A program made the translations under genes and the position numbers. A stretch of 64,000 bases of DNA from Halichondria panicea. Its lineage: Eukaryota > Porifera > Demospongiae > Suberitida > Halichondriidae. Under the pieces are notes generated by a model. That model saw only the letters and a list, made by a program, of their open reading frames with translations. It had not been told where the DNA came from and made no database searches. The stretch is from the NCBI RefSeq assembly GCF_963675165.1, contig NC_087389.1, positions 2,514,001-2,578,000 on the forward strand, read 5' to 3'. Shown here one piece after another: positions 45,398 to 57,724 of the stretch (the stretch's first letter is position 1; each line of letters opens with the position of its first letter).

Positions 45398-47215
45398 TTA
45401 TTCTAGTTGCTAATTGTTGCACATGTGCAAATGTTGGTCGCCATCATTCACCGAAAGAATGAAGCAGTGAGGCCTGGAGTCATCAGGAACAGGTTGACCC
45501 CGTTGACCCCCCTCTACAGAGTTTTTCTAGTGGCTTGCTTCACGTAAAAACCGGAAAAACCTGAAAGAACCGATTTTTGTCACCACCTGCATGCAGACTA
45601 TGTGGACAACTTGAGAATAGTGTGGAAAAGTTGAGCTACATGTACAGTAGTTCTATTGATTGGTTTACAGTACTGTCCAGTACATGCTTGCTTTTTGCCC
45701 AAGCATACAAAATTAATAATTATATTTTTTTACCCCTTTAATAGTAGTCAGATATGACAAGACAGATATGACAAGACAACACCATTTGGAGTAGCTAGAT
45801 CGTTGTGTTAGTACATTGGCCAATTTTACCACTTAAGTATAGTCCTGCATGTAGGTTTACCTGCTGTACATACATATCTAGGATTGTTGTTAGGTTAAGT
45901 ACAGTCAAGTCAGATGGCCAATCAGCAAAAGAACGGAGCTGATATGTGGACTCACCTGTCTCATTCACTCACACTCATTCACTCACACCAGGAATTAGTA
46001 GTAGTGATGGGGAAATGCATCAATTCATCAGTCAATTCATCAGCCATCATGGTGAAGGCAATGCAGACGCGCCATGGTATAGTAAAAGCATATGCCGTCC
46101 TCCATATTGATCTACTCATTGATCTACTCTAACTCGACTCTAACTCTACTCTCGTGCTCAGTTTGTATTGTTGTACGTATTACGTATTCTCACTGAGTTC
46201 ATGAATCGTTGTGCTTTAGACTTGCGTTTTTTTTAGTACGTCTCTCAAGCATCTTTCCCTTGTCAACCAATTTTTATAATAATTATGCCAATTGCTTATG
46301 ATCCTTTCCTTGGCTGACCTGGGTGCCGTTTGCTTTCTAAGTGGGCAAAGTACATCACTTTGCATAAGTAAGAGGGTGACTTATGCATAAGACCTTATAC
46401 ATAATTACATCAGTGAGGGTGAGGGTGACTTATACATACCTATATATAAGATGTATATATACCTGAGTACTAACAAAACGGAGGTACTAACAAAACGGAG
46501 TGGCATTTTTAAATGCGCAAGCTGGATTCGAACCGATTGGTGGTGAAACCATGGTGCTATATAACTCAAGGTACAATCCTACTCTATAAAAGTTCCTCTG
46601 GCTCTGGCTCTGGCTCTACACTTGGTCACAATTAATTCTACGTGAATTAATGCTATAATTATACTGTTAAGTGAGTGGGTATGCAATAAAATTGTGTGCA
46701 TTGTGTCATTGCAATCTTTGCAGTGAAGAAAACGAACCTTTTTTGTCTTGATGTGGTTCATCTAGCTGACTGTGTACGTAACCTACTAGCTCGTAGCTAT
46801 GGAGCAAGTAGGTAACCACCACCCTGAGCACCCACCCGTGCAGGTACACATGCTATGGGTGGGTAATTACAAACTAAGTGGAGGTACCACTGCTCGCCGA
46901 ACTGCCTACAGTGTAGAACTTTTGATTTTTACTTGTGAAAATCTCAACTATTGGCGCTGACCACCACTAGTACTGCACCTTGCGCACTAGTAGGTCATGT
47001 TTACTAGTAGGTTCTAGTAGGTTCTGAGATACGTAAATTTATAGTACATAGTAGTTTAGCGACCTTCTTGTCAAAAATGGCGATTTTGGGCGATTTTCGT
47101 GCCGCTAAATATGCGAGGTGAAGGAATGTGGATGTGATCCTAAATACACCAGAATATTAGTGCTAGAGGCTGCTAGGTGGCTCCAAGTTAAATACTACAG
47201 CACAACACCTCGGTG
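45398..47215. other. Stretch without recognised gene
   Basis: AT-rich DNA. A GGTTCGAATCCAG-type B-box on the minus strand at ~46522-46535 is the only RNA-gene-like sign and lacks a matching A-box. Short duplications include 'gacagatatgacaa' (45755-45775), 'actcattcactcac' (45965-45990) and 'aggtactaacaaaacgg' (46470-46500). Confidence 0.4.
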
Positions 47216-47224
47216 CGCATGAGG

Positions 47225-47285
47225 TACACGGTAGTGTGTTTGTGTGTGTCTGTGTATGTGTATGTGTATGTTCTGTATGTGTGTG

Positions 47286-47332
<47 letters not shown>
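47225..47332. repeat. (GT)n microsatellite
   Basis: About 100 bases, mostly TG dinucleotides, interrupted by a few C/A substitutions. It is preceded by CCTCGGTGCGCATGAGG. Open frames across it (Thr/His runs) are artefacts of the repeat. Confidence 0.95.
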
Positions 47333-47333
<1 letters not shown>

Positions 47334-47399
47334 GTGCATCATGTTTACTTGTTTACTTGTTTTGCTGAACACCTAGTCTGCACTAGACCTGCAAGAGGC

Positions 47400-48225
47400 T
47401 GGCATCGAACCTGGCATCGAACAACAATCATGGTCGATCATTACCCACTCCGTATCATTACCCACTCCGTGAGTTTTTGCATGCATCATGTGTAAATATC
47501 TTATTTGTGTAGTAGGCATATCCACCGAGGCATCTAATTTTTTGTGCTCGAGCACTCCCGCCTTGGTGGGTGGCTCACCAAGTTTCCAAATGAGTTGTCA
47601 TGTGTACACACAGTACTACTGTCAGATGCACAATGTAGTATATTTGCACACTAATATAACCGGTGTTTTCAGTGTGTTCATCTTTTCACCTGAGTTGACA
47701 AATGTACACGTACAGCAGTTAAAGATGACAAAGTAAAGCCAGATGATGTATATACGTATACGGCACACGCCCACAACATCGTTACTACTGACGCTACTAT
47801 GCAACTGAAAGAAAAGAACGCCCCACCCTGCTGCTCGTAACTGCTGCTCAAACAGCTATCCTCTGTGTCGTCAACGAATTGAACTGGATGAAATTATGAG
47901 GCAAGCACAACGCGGTATCGAGAGAACTAAAACATTCTGAAGCAAAAAATCTGTCACGATGCAAACACTTAGCACGCCTATGCAAAAAGAATTTTGAAAA
48001 CCCTGATAACCCACAAAAGAAAATCCGAAAAACTAGGGCATACTATAGGATTTAAAAAACAGATTTCTTCTTCAAGGAGAGACAGGTATGCCCTGCGTGA
48101 ACCCTCTGAGCAAATACTTAAGCATAAACAAAAACAATTGCAAAATAGTTTGTATGCATGTGTAACGTATACGTATAGTTAACAAAATGTATAGGTCAGC
48201 TAGACATAACAGAAGCTAGGTGACA
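47400..48225. other. Stretch without recognised gene
   Basis: Short open frames on both strands without known motifs. A duplicated 'tggcatcgaac' occurs at 47400-47425 and 'cattacccactccgt' at 47438-47470. Confidence 0.4.
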
Positions 48226-48795
48226 ATGACGGATATACACCCGGTTGTTGCTGACAAAAGATGTTATTGACAGCGAACAAGTCTTGGCAGCTTGCTTTCA
48301 AAAGATGGAAATCTTGACAGCGAAATGGACACAGACACTACATCTTGGCAGCTTGCTTTCAAAAAATGGACCCCCCACTGCCGAAAGTTGGCAGCTTGCT
48401 GAAATGGACACATAAAAATGACCTATACAAGCTGGACATAACAGAAGCTAGGTGACAATGACGGATATACACCCAAAAGGATATATACACCCGCAGCTTG
48501 CTGACAAAATATGTGACATAATTATTGACAGCGAACAGGCCCCCCATATCTTGCTTTCAAAAGATGGAAATCCTGACAGCAAACAGGGAAATGGACACAG
48601 ACACTACAACCCCCCACTGCCGAAAGATGGGACATCTTGGCAACTTGCTAACAAAAGATGGGACATCTTGACAGCAAACAGGGAAATGGTCAACAGGGAA
48701 ATGGTCACATAATTTTTGACACATTACAATTTTTGACACATTACAACCCCCCACTGCCGAAAGATGGCTGACAAAAGATGGGACATCTCGGTCCA
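48226..48795. repeat. Degenerate repeat field built on CTTGCTGACAAAAGATGG
   Basis: Words such as 'cttggcagcttgctttcaaa', 'gctgacaaaagatggga', 'cttgacagcgaacaggg', 'gaaatggacacagacactac' and 'ccccccactgccgaaag' recur in shuffled order about every 60-150 bases. A larger block, 'ctggacataacagaagctag' then 'gtgacaatgacggatataca', occurs at 48200 and 48431. The pattern suggests repeated local duplication and deletion rather than a simple satellite. Confidence 0.75.
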
Positions 48796-49653
48796 CTTCA
48801 TCCACACGACTAACAATGCTCTACAGAGTTAGAACTTATTGACTGATCATGAGTATTGACTGATCATGAGTACGAGTACGACACCACACTCGACAGGGAT
48901 GCACCTCATAAAATGTTATGCACTCTGTTGTACAAGGTTAGCAAATCATATCCGTCATGCCCGATAACAAAAGTGATCAGTCTTCGAATATCTTGCTTTT
49001 GGCTATCGTTCCAATAGTTCGACTACTAGTGGTAGAGCTTGTATATCTCTTATGTACAAACTTCCAGAGCTTGCTCGGCAGAACCAGCTTGATACTCTTG
49101 ATGTTTTAGTAGAGGGAGGAACTGTGGCTCTGGCCAATTGTGGTATCCAACATTCTGAGAGTTACAAAATCGCCTCATTATTTGTACAGAAATATCATGT
49201 GAGTTAGTGTGGTGTGGTATGATGGTATCTTTCGAAGGCAAAGAGATAATATTAATCGTGTATGTATGGTTGTATGGCCTCTGCAGAGCTCTGCAGAGAA
49301 GTTACTTCCTATCTTTTGAGGAATCCGTCCTATGTCTGTCTACTTTGGATTGTATTACATCCATGGTGTGATCTGTCCCATATTCTTCAGATACTTCAGA
49401 TACCCATATTGAAAGGCAGTAGAAGATTATGCATAACTGAGTAGGCAGCAATACCGAATACCTGAGTACATGTTCCCTTTCAATTTCCTTCTGCTCAGTT
49501 TGTTAAGGATGATTATTGGGATTTATTGTGGATTTCTTGTATATGTGATTATATCTTTTGGATGGTTTCATATAAACTGATGAAACTTTGATAATGAAGG
49601 AACATGTTGAATGTGTTTTTAAAGTGACTTTCTTTACAATTTCTGGAATACAA

Positions 49654-49887
49654 ACAAGTGCAGCCACCCCAAAAAGTGCATCTCAGTTTTACCATTTTTA
49701 TGGCGCCCAGATATGATGTCTATCATTTTCGGTGAAGCGGAAAATTGAAATATGCATATTTAAGTAGAGGGGTAAAGGGTATTAAATAGAAAATGTGAAA
49801 TGATACGCATCATATCACAAAAATGCACAAAAATGGTAAAACTGAGTTATACTTTATAAAAAAAATTGGGGGTGTGGCTACACTTGT
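49654..49887. mobile_element. Short palindromic MITE (234 bp)
   Basis: The left arm 'acaagtgcagccaccccaaa' ... 'ctcagttttaccattttt' (49654-49700) pairs imperfectly with 49831-49887 ('aaaaatggtaaaactgag' ... 'ggtgtggctacacttgt'). The flanks AAACAAGTG/CACTTGTTT extend the palindrome. No coding capacity. Confidence 0.6.
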
Positions 49888-51283
49888 TTCTAATCCTCCA
49901 CACTGTAACGACATCGCTGAAGGTCACATGACCTCCAAACATATTTTAAGCGTGTACATTTTACATTCCTAACATTCTACTAAATTTCATCCATTAATAT
50001 ATCACGATATGATGCCATGTGGCTGAGCCACCAGTGAGTGGTTCTTGCGTTTTTGCACTTTCACGGTGTAATTGAAGGGTCCGTGCCGATTTTGAAAACC
50101 CTACCAACAAAGCTTCCGAGTAGCAGGGATATCGGCAAGCTAACAATAGTATGGATACAAGCAAGCTCACTAACTAGAGGACGTAAATACGTGTTTGTAT
50201 TGAACTTAACTTTGGTTCCTTCGGCCCAGGTATAACACCAACAAGAATGATGTAGTCATCTAGGCAAGTTTTGAAAGGCCATATAGATAGCACCGAGTGA
50301 GTATGCTTAAAGGTTCAGAGAAAGAGCCAGGTTGTAAGGTAGTGAACGCCCTCTGATGTCATACACATCACTCAGTTTACCTAGTTCATTCGTACGCCTT
50401 CTCTATTTAACATTGAATGATCTGCCGATCTGCCGTGGATAAAGTGAAGTTGTACCACTAGTACCACTACTATTACAAGGGCACAACATTACAAGGTAGA
50501 TCTCTGTATCCATGATACGGGAACTTCACATATGAACACTTGCGAGAGGTTATCACAGGTTATCACTTTGCATAAGTGGCATTTCGGGCAACTCACATAC
50601 TTGTCAGTTCCTTTACCAATGACCGCTCTAGGAAGCAAACTCACAAAGTTTCGGATCTGATTACCAGCGAGAACCAGAAGGAGAAACATTGACATTCATT
50701 CCAGAATCTGACACCGCGACTGCCACATAGAATCTCATTGCTCGAACTGTGCCAGGAGAGGGGTCCAGGAGAGGGGTCCAACACAAAAGGGTGATCAGTA
50801 GACGCTGAACCTAAAAATTGGATGTATTCGTTACCCAGAGGACAGTGAATTACTAGACAACCTATGTACAAGCCTCACCAGCACTGTCCCTATTCATTAT
50901 CAGAGAAAACAAAGTCGTTTTGGCTATCACATACAGGTGCAGCATTGCCAGTTTGCCAATCTTGTGCTGGAAGTACAACGTTTTACGGATTTTCTGGTTG
51001 CTGGTTGCAGTGCTCAGTGTCCATCTCGTATAGTAGTAGATATTCTGGATGACACACTGGCTCCTAACTGCAGAGCTGTACTGCAGTCTAGAGTTTGCCC
51101 CACCCTTTGTTAACCCAATCAGGCAATCAGGAATAGAATCAATTCACCTGCTCAGTTAATTAATAGTCTATTTGAGGCATCACAACTAAAAAAAGGTACT
51201 GATCAGATTAAAACAAGGCATATTGTGTTTGTGTCTAATTTTGAGACTTTTTATAGAGAATCTGATTTGGATACAGTCTGATT
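49888..51283. other. Stretch without recognised gene
   Basis: Frames at 50038-50235 (plus) and 50489-50871 (minus) are short and unmatched. AT-rich DNA with duplicated 'gatctgccgatctgccg' (50418) and 'ccaggagaggggtccaggag' (50752). Confidence 0.4.
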
Positions 51284-51985
51284 TCAGTTTTGACATAATT
51301 CTGATTCAAAATCTTGACAAAATATGTTAGTAAGAACAGAGTCAACAGTGTGGAATTCAACTTTCTTTCCAGCATCATGACACTTCTGATTCAGTTTCCT
51401 TTTCATAATACTTACCACATTTTCTCTGCACCCTGGCACAATTTTGGACAAAACCTGCTGATTGGCTGGTGAAATTGTTGAATACTTTCCTATACCTTTC
51501 TGACTTTGTTGACTTTGTTTCGAGAGTAGAATACAATGTACTGACTTTGGCCTGCATGAAAAAAGCATACCTATCGTTATGGCGGTAAAGGTTGTTTCAG
51601 TACATGGTGGGTGTTAATAATTTACCTCTAAGGCTACAATGCAATGGTAGCTTGTGATCATGAGGTCATGATTAGGTCCCTCTAAGCTTAAATCTATGGT
51701 GTTGTGTACAATTCGCTAGTAACAATTCTGTTTCCACTGCCACTTGATGCATCTCCAAGTTTGCTGTCTTTCTCCTGAAGTGCTTGTTGGCCTTGGCCTT
51801 GGAGCATGATCAAGAACTCCTTGCTGGCATTGTAACATCTGTAACATTGACACCATATCTTCAATTGAGGTGTTCACTAGCACTGGAGACTGACTAGGTT
51901 GTAGTGTACCTGGTCTGTCGGTGATCGTGTTGGAGTTGTGGTGTAAGGCTGATCTCTTTCACCGCCTTCACCTTCACTGTCCATG
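51284..51985 (-). CDS. Hypothetical two-exon gene, minus strand
   Basis: An ATG at ~51983 opens an acidic, Thr/Pro-rich segment (MDSEGEGGERDQPYTTTPTR), followed in shifted frame by NTSIEDMVSMLQMLQCQQGV. The shift coincides with a duplicated 'gtaacatct' near 51830. After a gap, a second block (51284-51568) reads KYSTISPANQQVLSKIVPGC, then RENVVSIMKRKLNQKCHDAG, and ends at a stop. The layout of acidic linker then a basic K/R-rich region looks gag-like or transposon-associated. I do not recognise a domain, and the splice junctions are unproven. Confidence 0.3.
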
Positions 51986-52186
51986 TTGAACTCATCAACT
52001 CATCAACTGTCTAGGTACATGCCTGGTTGGTATTCAAAGTTTGAGTTTAGCAACCGTAGGGGACGTCTTGGATCAGAACCATCTTGGATCAGAACCAGTG
52101 TTAGATCTAGTGGTAGACCTTGGTGTGGTTCGTTTGGTCCTACTGTAGAAGTGCTGTATACTATACCATGATCTATGTATTATTTA

Positions 52187-52303
52187 GAACACACCTAGCC
52201 AAGATTAAGTGTTTTAATCTGGATGGCCTCGAGGTTAACGTGGTGCTCGAGGCGCAGCCGAGTGCCATCCGAAGCATTAAAACTGACTTGGCTAGGTGTG
52301 TTC
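52187..52303. mobile_element. Foldback MITE (117 bp) with TA flanks
   Basis: The ends GAACACACCTAGCCAAG and CTTGGCTAGGTGTGTTC are perfectly complementary and sit between TA dinucleotides. The arms go on pairing through 'gttttaat' and 'ggatggc', leaving a ~40-base loop with a CTCGAGG/CTCGAGG pair. It fits a Tc1/mariner-type MITE. Confidence 0.75.
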
Positions 52304-53840
52304 TAAAGCTGTCACGTGAGCTCTAGCCTCGTGGCAGCTAGATCTAGCTACAGTTGCTGGTGGCTAGCTATACGTAGGTTTGTAGATCCAGTAACGGAGA
52401 AGTATCTGGACTGACTGGGCATGTTCTCGACTTATTTACCAACATCGGTCCCGATCCCACTACTGGATATGCCTCCAGCTTACTGGATGGGAAACTTTGT
52501 GCGCAAACTATTATCTGTTTGCTCTTTTGGAAAGCTATGATATTCGAAGCACCTTTGATGAAACGATTGATGAAACGATTATATGGATCTGGCTTAGGTA
52601 CATCTTCGAAGCAAGTTCTTCAGACGAAAAAGCAATGCTATGGTCAAGTCAGCAATTCGGTACACTTACACTTATATGAAACAAGTCGAAACAATAACAT
52701 TCAACTTTCCAGCTTTGCTTGTGTACATATTCAATCTGCTTGTTTATAATTATGATGACATTCAGATTCAATCTGCTTGTATTATGATTGTTTGATAAAA
52801 AGTGTGCCCTCGCGAAAATACAAATACGCCCACCCTTTTCTGCAAGAAGTCTAGGCTTATTAGGGGACTGGGACTGGGCGTTTAATCGAGTTTTCATAAT
52901 ATACGCCCACCCGCGGCCTCAAATCGAGGTTTACACTTTGCCAATTCTTTATTAGTTTTTAATACATAGTATAAACATTTTATTGACAACAACAATGTTA
53001 TAAACTAGCATGATTAAAGCATGACTGTAGCTTTATGTGTGCAAGCTTCCCTTGTTCCCTTTGTTAATTTGTCCTCCACTGCCTCACAGTTCTATCACTT
53101 TTACCAACAATTCTTGCTGATAATTTGGCAGCTTCTGTTAACTGCATGCTTTACTACAGCTACCAGCTAGCTATTTATCAGTTTTTGTGTTTTTGTCCAC
53201 TAATAGTTTAATCGACCTGTTGTTTTGATGTATTTGATGTATGATGTATCAACTGCAAAAGAGTGTTTAAAGTCGATTGTTAGCGCTATAGCCTAGGCTA
53301 GCTAGTTGAGCAGCAGCCAGGTTCTCAGACTTTCCCTGGCTGAGATGGGCCTAGTCTTACACAATAATTTACACGGATGTCCAGATTAGTGGTTACATTG
53401 GCATTGCATTGCATATTATCTGTGCACATCTAGGGTGGAACACCCTCTCTATTGCTACTTTCTTCGCCAAGAGGAGTCGACTTGGTAATAAAAGATAATT
53501 ATACCATTGAATTAATAAATACGAATCAATGTTTACTAAATTAGATGAATCAACAAGCACAACAAGCACATCTGACCCGTCACTGACACAGATCCAGACG
53601 TACAGGGTTCACTAGGTAAAATAAGAAAATTCAATCATAAAAACTTAAAATACTCTGACACAGGTGACACAGGTGACAAGGATACTGATTCTATGCAAGG
53701 TGACAGTGACAGTGACAGTGGTGACAGATGCTCTAGAAGACAGTCTAGCCTCAGAGTGTGATATTGGCAACCTCCTTGATTCGCATGTTGATTTGCAGTA
53801 GTATCGAATTCTTACTGCTGAGCCAAACAGAGACATACCC
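52304..53840. other. Stretch without recognised gene
   Basis: AT-rich; frames at 52497-52749 carry a duplicated 'atgaaacgattg'. A 'gtgacaggtgacag'-type microsatellite lies at 53660-53725. Confidence 0.35.
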
Positions 53841-53849
53841 TCGCAGTGT

Positions 53850-54887
53850 TGGTGGCTTGCGACAACTCTTTCTGTGTGTGTGTGTGTGTGTGTAAAGTTT
53901 TGGAGTGATACATCCCAAACAGTCTGTAATCGCTCAACTTTGGTGATCCAGGAGGGTAGTAACTGTTATCGCCCAGAGTGAGGTGGAAGTGAGCATACAA
54001 ATTGGCACACATGTCAAGTGAGCGACAGTACACAATCAATCGTTTGAATTACGAGACAAGTCCTTGACAACATCAGTGAAATCGTCGCTGGAACGCAGAG
54101 TACATGATATTGGCCTTGTTGGGTGACTCAGACACGAAAGAACAATCGATCATGTTCAGAGACTTGATGACGTGTGAGCGAATCGAATCCGTGACAGTGG
54201 CAGTGAGTGGCAGTGAGAGCAAGCATGGGGACACCGAAAGGCACGTAACTCATGAATGCGGGCATAGGCTGGTCTGAAGTCATCACTCCTTAAGAAAAGG
54301 TATATGTTACACTCAATTATAGCACACAATTATAGCACCCAACAACCAACAATATCATTTTCGTGTACAGACTATACAAATTACACTCATTGATCATGTC
54401 TATCTATGGTACACTTACACTTACCATTTATATACACAATGTGCTTCGTCCACAGCTACAGCAACAACTGTATTTGACAACGGAGGCTCAAGCAAAAGCT
54501 GCTTCCACCTCTCGCCACAAACTATAGCCTCTGGACAACTATAGAGGAAGCGATACATGCCAGCCTTAACTTCTACTTCTCTTTCATTGGCAAGATACTT
54601 TCATTGGCAAGATACTTCTTGTCTACCCCAGCAGCAGAAACACCACGACTATGGACCATCAGGGACACGAGGGGAGACACAACTATCACAACACTCAATT
54701 CAGCTTCAGGAGCACCAATCCTACCACATTTAAGGTAGAAGTTGCCATAGCTAGTCGGGAACCAAACGAAGCAGTCTTTGCCCTGATAGAGCGCCTTCAA
54801 TACATCTACTTGCTTACTCTTCAGCAACAGCTCATCAAGACCAACGCAAGCTTTGGCGTGCTGTAAAGCACTAGCGAACAGCTCCAT
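53850..54887 (-). pseudogene. RecQ-like DEAH helicase relic
   Basis: Minus-strand blocks in helicase order. Block 1 (54573-54887) reads LKSKQVDVLKALYQGKDCFV, then WFPTSYG; this is the Q-motif region and Walker A position, but the GKS is lost (PTSYGNF). It goes on to VVIVVSPLVSLM (motif Ia). Block 2 (~54430-54570) has YRFLYSCPEAIVCGERWKQL and AVDEAHCVYKW (DEAH box, motif II), ending at a GGTAAGTG donor. Block 3 (~53850-54285), in changing frames, has RPAYARIHELRAF, VPMLALTATVTDSI (motif III) and, at 53900-54035, VYCRSLDMCANLYAHFH and RLFGMYHS (helicase C-terminal lobe). Motifs IV-VI beyond this are missing. A duplicated 'agtgacagtggcagtgagtg' breaks motif III. RecQ-type proteins act in DNA unwinding and repair; this copy cannot be functional. 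Confidence 0.8.
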
Positions 54888-54974
54888 TGTCTTGACAATA
54901 GAATTACACTGCTAGATTACTGTACTACATATGTGGTTTGAATGTCATACCACGTCATGGTTTTACTGAGTGCT

Positions 54975-55082
54975 ATCCGGAGTCCCCAGTTTCTGGGGAT
55001 TATGTGGCGCATGCGCAAACAGTCGATACCAGGCCCTCTCTTCGAGGAAGAGCGGCCTGGGATCGAGGCTAGTCTGAGTGTA
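54975..55082 (-). repeat. Dispersed repeat with TTTGCGCATGCGC core and GGCCT hairpin
   Basis: Second copy of the family at 16736. On the minus strand it runs CTAGCCTCGATCCCAGGCCG, CTCTTCCTCG..., GGGCCTGGTATCGACTGTTT, GCGCATGCGC. The two CAGGCC halves form a hairpin. Confidence 0.5.
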
Positions 55083-56825
55083 GGTTGGGCATGACATGCA
55101 AGCTCAGGTTGCTAAGTACGTGACACACATACACACCCTCAATCTCATCAACTCCATGGCACGGTATGCTGCATATTATTGGATACATATATGCATCACT
55201 ATCAGGTACTAAGAACGTCGTCACAGAGGGTCGGGTCAGAGATAACGTGGTTCCCTGAACTCTCTGATAAACGTAAGTGAAGAGGTACGTATACGTCACT
55301 GATAAATGTCTGTTCATTTAGGGCGCAGTATCAAGATACATTTGTACTGGGCCTTCATGGTGAGGATTCTACAGCAAATGGCTCTCAACATCCCCAACCA
55401 AACCACCCAACCACTACAAGTCATCGCCCATTACTGTAGGGTTCAGTCGTGCTCAGATTACCAACAAGAAGCGCTCCTTAGGTGCATCAAGGCTACCTAC
55501 GTCTTCAAGAATGCGAACTCATGAAGATTGGCGAGTACTAGATTTGTGTTACACTGTAACTAGGGAAGATCTGACCTGTCAATGTTATATCATTACATTA
55601 ATTTACCTCCTCCTCTCCCCCCCTCTAGGTTTGTACATGTATGTCATCCAAACTCTTCTCAACAGATGTACCCTCCCCATGTCTATTTCTAATGTATGCT
55701 CACTACCCCCAACCTCAACTGGAGAGTACATTAATTAATTAATTATGAAATTAATTATGATTCTATACAACTACAGGTGTAGGTGGCTGTTGCCAGCATG
55801 AACTCGTGAGCATCTTCTTGGTTTATACCTGTTTGGAGCGTAGTTCGTTATAGGGCTGGTCAGGCATCTCAATAAAAGTAAGTAGCTTTTTTTTATTAAC
55901 AATTATCACTTTTCAGCTGAGAGTTTCCAGAGGAAGAAACGTGGGATACATGCAGATATATGATAACTCCCTGAACATAATTTGTTTTACATCAAATGTG
56001 AATTAATAGTATGATGCAAAGCATGTGTTTCAAATGTGTTTCAAATGTTTATGCATTATGCATGCCTCCCATAATATAATTATTAACTCAGCCATGATGT
56101 ATTTAATAATAAATTTGCTAATCCTGTACGCTGTACGCTGCGCTGCCCTCCTGTATGTTGTATTAATGAATCACGAAGATCTACAGGATTCCAACTACAT
56201 ACCATGGTTGCACTCGTGGTGGTGCCCCACCACCCCCCTACCGGGGATAGGTGGGGGATTAGTTGGGGATTAGACTTGAATTTGCTCAGGGAATGAGAAA
56301 TGAGGAAATGGAAATGAGAAATAAGAAATAGGAAACATTATAAATAGAAAGATTATACAAATAGACAAAACATTATATATGTGCATAAAGTACTGTCAGC
56401 CAATTAGTAATGAAATCACAACAATTAATACAAGTCATTCATTGAAGTTCAAGTTCAAGTAAACGCACCGAGAAGTGAAGAAGTCAAGTTCAAGTAGTCG
56501 CACCCAGAGCACCCAGAAGTTAGGTTGTCAGATACAAGTTTCACCATCACTTCATGTGGTAAACAGTAGTGTCAGCTTTTTTTGTGAGTGTGAATTACTT
56601 TCTTTCCCTAGAAACTGAACCCTGTAGCAAGATTAGAAACAAGCCTTCTTTCCGCTCTTGCTACTACCAAATCAAGAGTGTCATTACTTCATTACTTCCA
56701 TTACTTCCATCGTAGCCCTTTCGACACGACGACTGGCAGATTAGAATTTGATTGGTTTTAAACTTAAGAACAAACGGTTCTCTGCTTGGGATAGTGCTCT
56801 GCTTGGGATAGTGGGATCGTGCACA
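55083..56825. other. Stretch without recognised gene
   Basis: Plus-strand frames at 55306-55738 are separated by intron-like AG/GT borders but show no known motif. A C/G-rich imperfect hairpin ('ccccaccacccccctaccgg' / 'ggataggtggggg') lies at 56222-56260. Small duplications occur at 56100-56145 and 56780-56815. Confidence 0.35.
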
Positions 56826-56831
56826 TGAGTA

Positions 56832-57400
56832 CTACATGATAAAGTCACACCAGCTGACAAAGTATTTGGTGGTAGAGCAGGAGGTAGTAGACAGCAAAGT
56901 TGCAGAGGTGCTGTGAGGCAGCTCATTGCAGTGATGTTGCAGGTGCTCTGAAATTGTATTCGAGTGAGATACTGGAGTCCTTAAAGTACTGGCAGTTGGC
57001 AGTGATGTTGCATTCGAGTGAGATACTGTAGTCTTTAAAGTTGGCAGTGATGTTGCACGAGCACCTGGAATCGTATTCGAGTGAGTCCTTGAAGTACTGG
57101 CAGTTGGCAGTGATGTTGCACGAGCACCTGGAATTGTATTTGAGTGAGATACGGCAGTTGGCAGTGATGTTGCACGAGCACCTGGAATTGTATTCGAGTG
57201 AGATACTGGCAGAATGTTCGTTGTAGACCTATAGCAAAATGTGAATTTTAAACTGTACACAGCAGATATAATTGTTACGGAACAGGTGCTGAGGATTCAG
57301 CTTGCGATGAAAAGCTTGCTTCTAATGCTCTTTGAAAATCAGGATCATCGTCAGGAAGATCTTCCTCAGTAAGGTTAATATAGGCCCTAAACAACAAACA
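56832..57400 (-). CDS. UIM-containing protein with 18-residue VSHSNTIPGARATSLPTA repeats
   Basis: An exon-like block at 57292-57395 reads NLTEEDLPDDDPDFQRALEA, then SFSSQAESSAPVP, bordered by a GTAACA donor-like site. Acidic residues followed by F-x-x-A-L-x-x-S match a ubiquitin-interacting motif. Downstream on the same strand (56832-57235) is a Ser/Thr-rich frame of four to six copies of an 18-residue repeat (VSHSNTIPGARATSLPTA and shortened forms), corresponding to a 54-bp DNA repeat. I infer that both belong to one gene because strand and spacing agree. No catalytic (for example HECT) domain was found downstream in this window. Confidence 0.4.
56930..57215. repeat. Tandem 54-bp repeat
   Basis: Units such as 'gttggcagtgatgttgcacg' then 'agcacctggaattgtattcg' recur at 57045-57090, 57100-57145 and 57155-57200, with partial units before. 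Unit loss and gain is mostly in multiples of three. Confidence 0.85.
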
Positions 57401-57724
57401 ATATGCATATTACACTTATTCCTAACACTTATCCCTAACACAGCTGGATATGGTAGCTGGATATGGTAGCTGGATATGGTACTGCTGGAGTGGACAAGCT
57501 AACGGGTGTCTCTATTCACTGGACTGGACCACTGGACTGGACTACTAGACTCACCTTTGACCCCAATTTTAGATATATTTTTGCAATTTTAAGTGATTTC
57601 AATGTGCAATTTTCATTTATATGAAGTGATCTACAAATTAATGTCAGATATTAAACACCAAAATTTGTCAGCAAATGCTCTCTGTGTACTTCTGTTAGTT
57701 AACTTGCAATGTCAGATAGAATTA

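Noticed and set aside
46500-46600. Possible tRNA on the minus strand (GGTTCGAATCCAG B-box-like sequence)
   Set aside because: No matching A-box, no acceptor-stem pairing and no cloverleaf could be drawn. It could be a tRNA-derived SINE end, but one box is not enough.
47163-47372. Thr/His-rich open frame on the minus strand
   Set aside because: It is the translation of the GT microsatellite.
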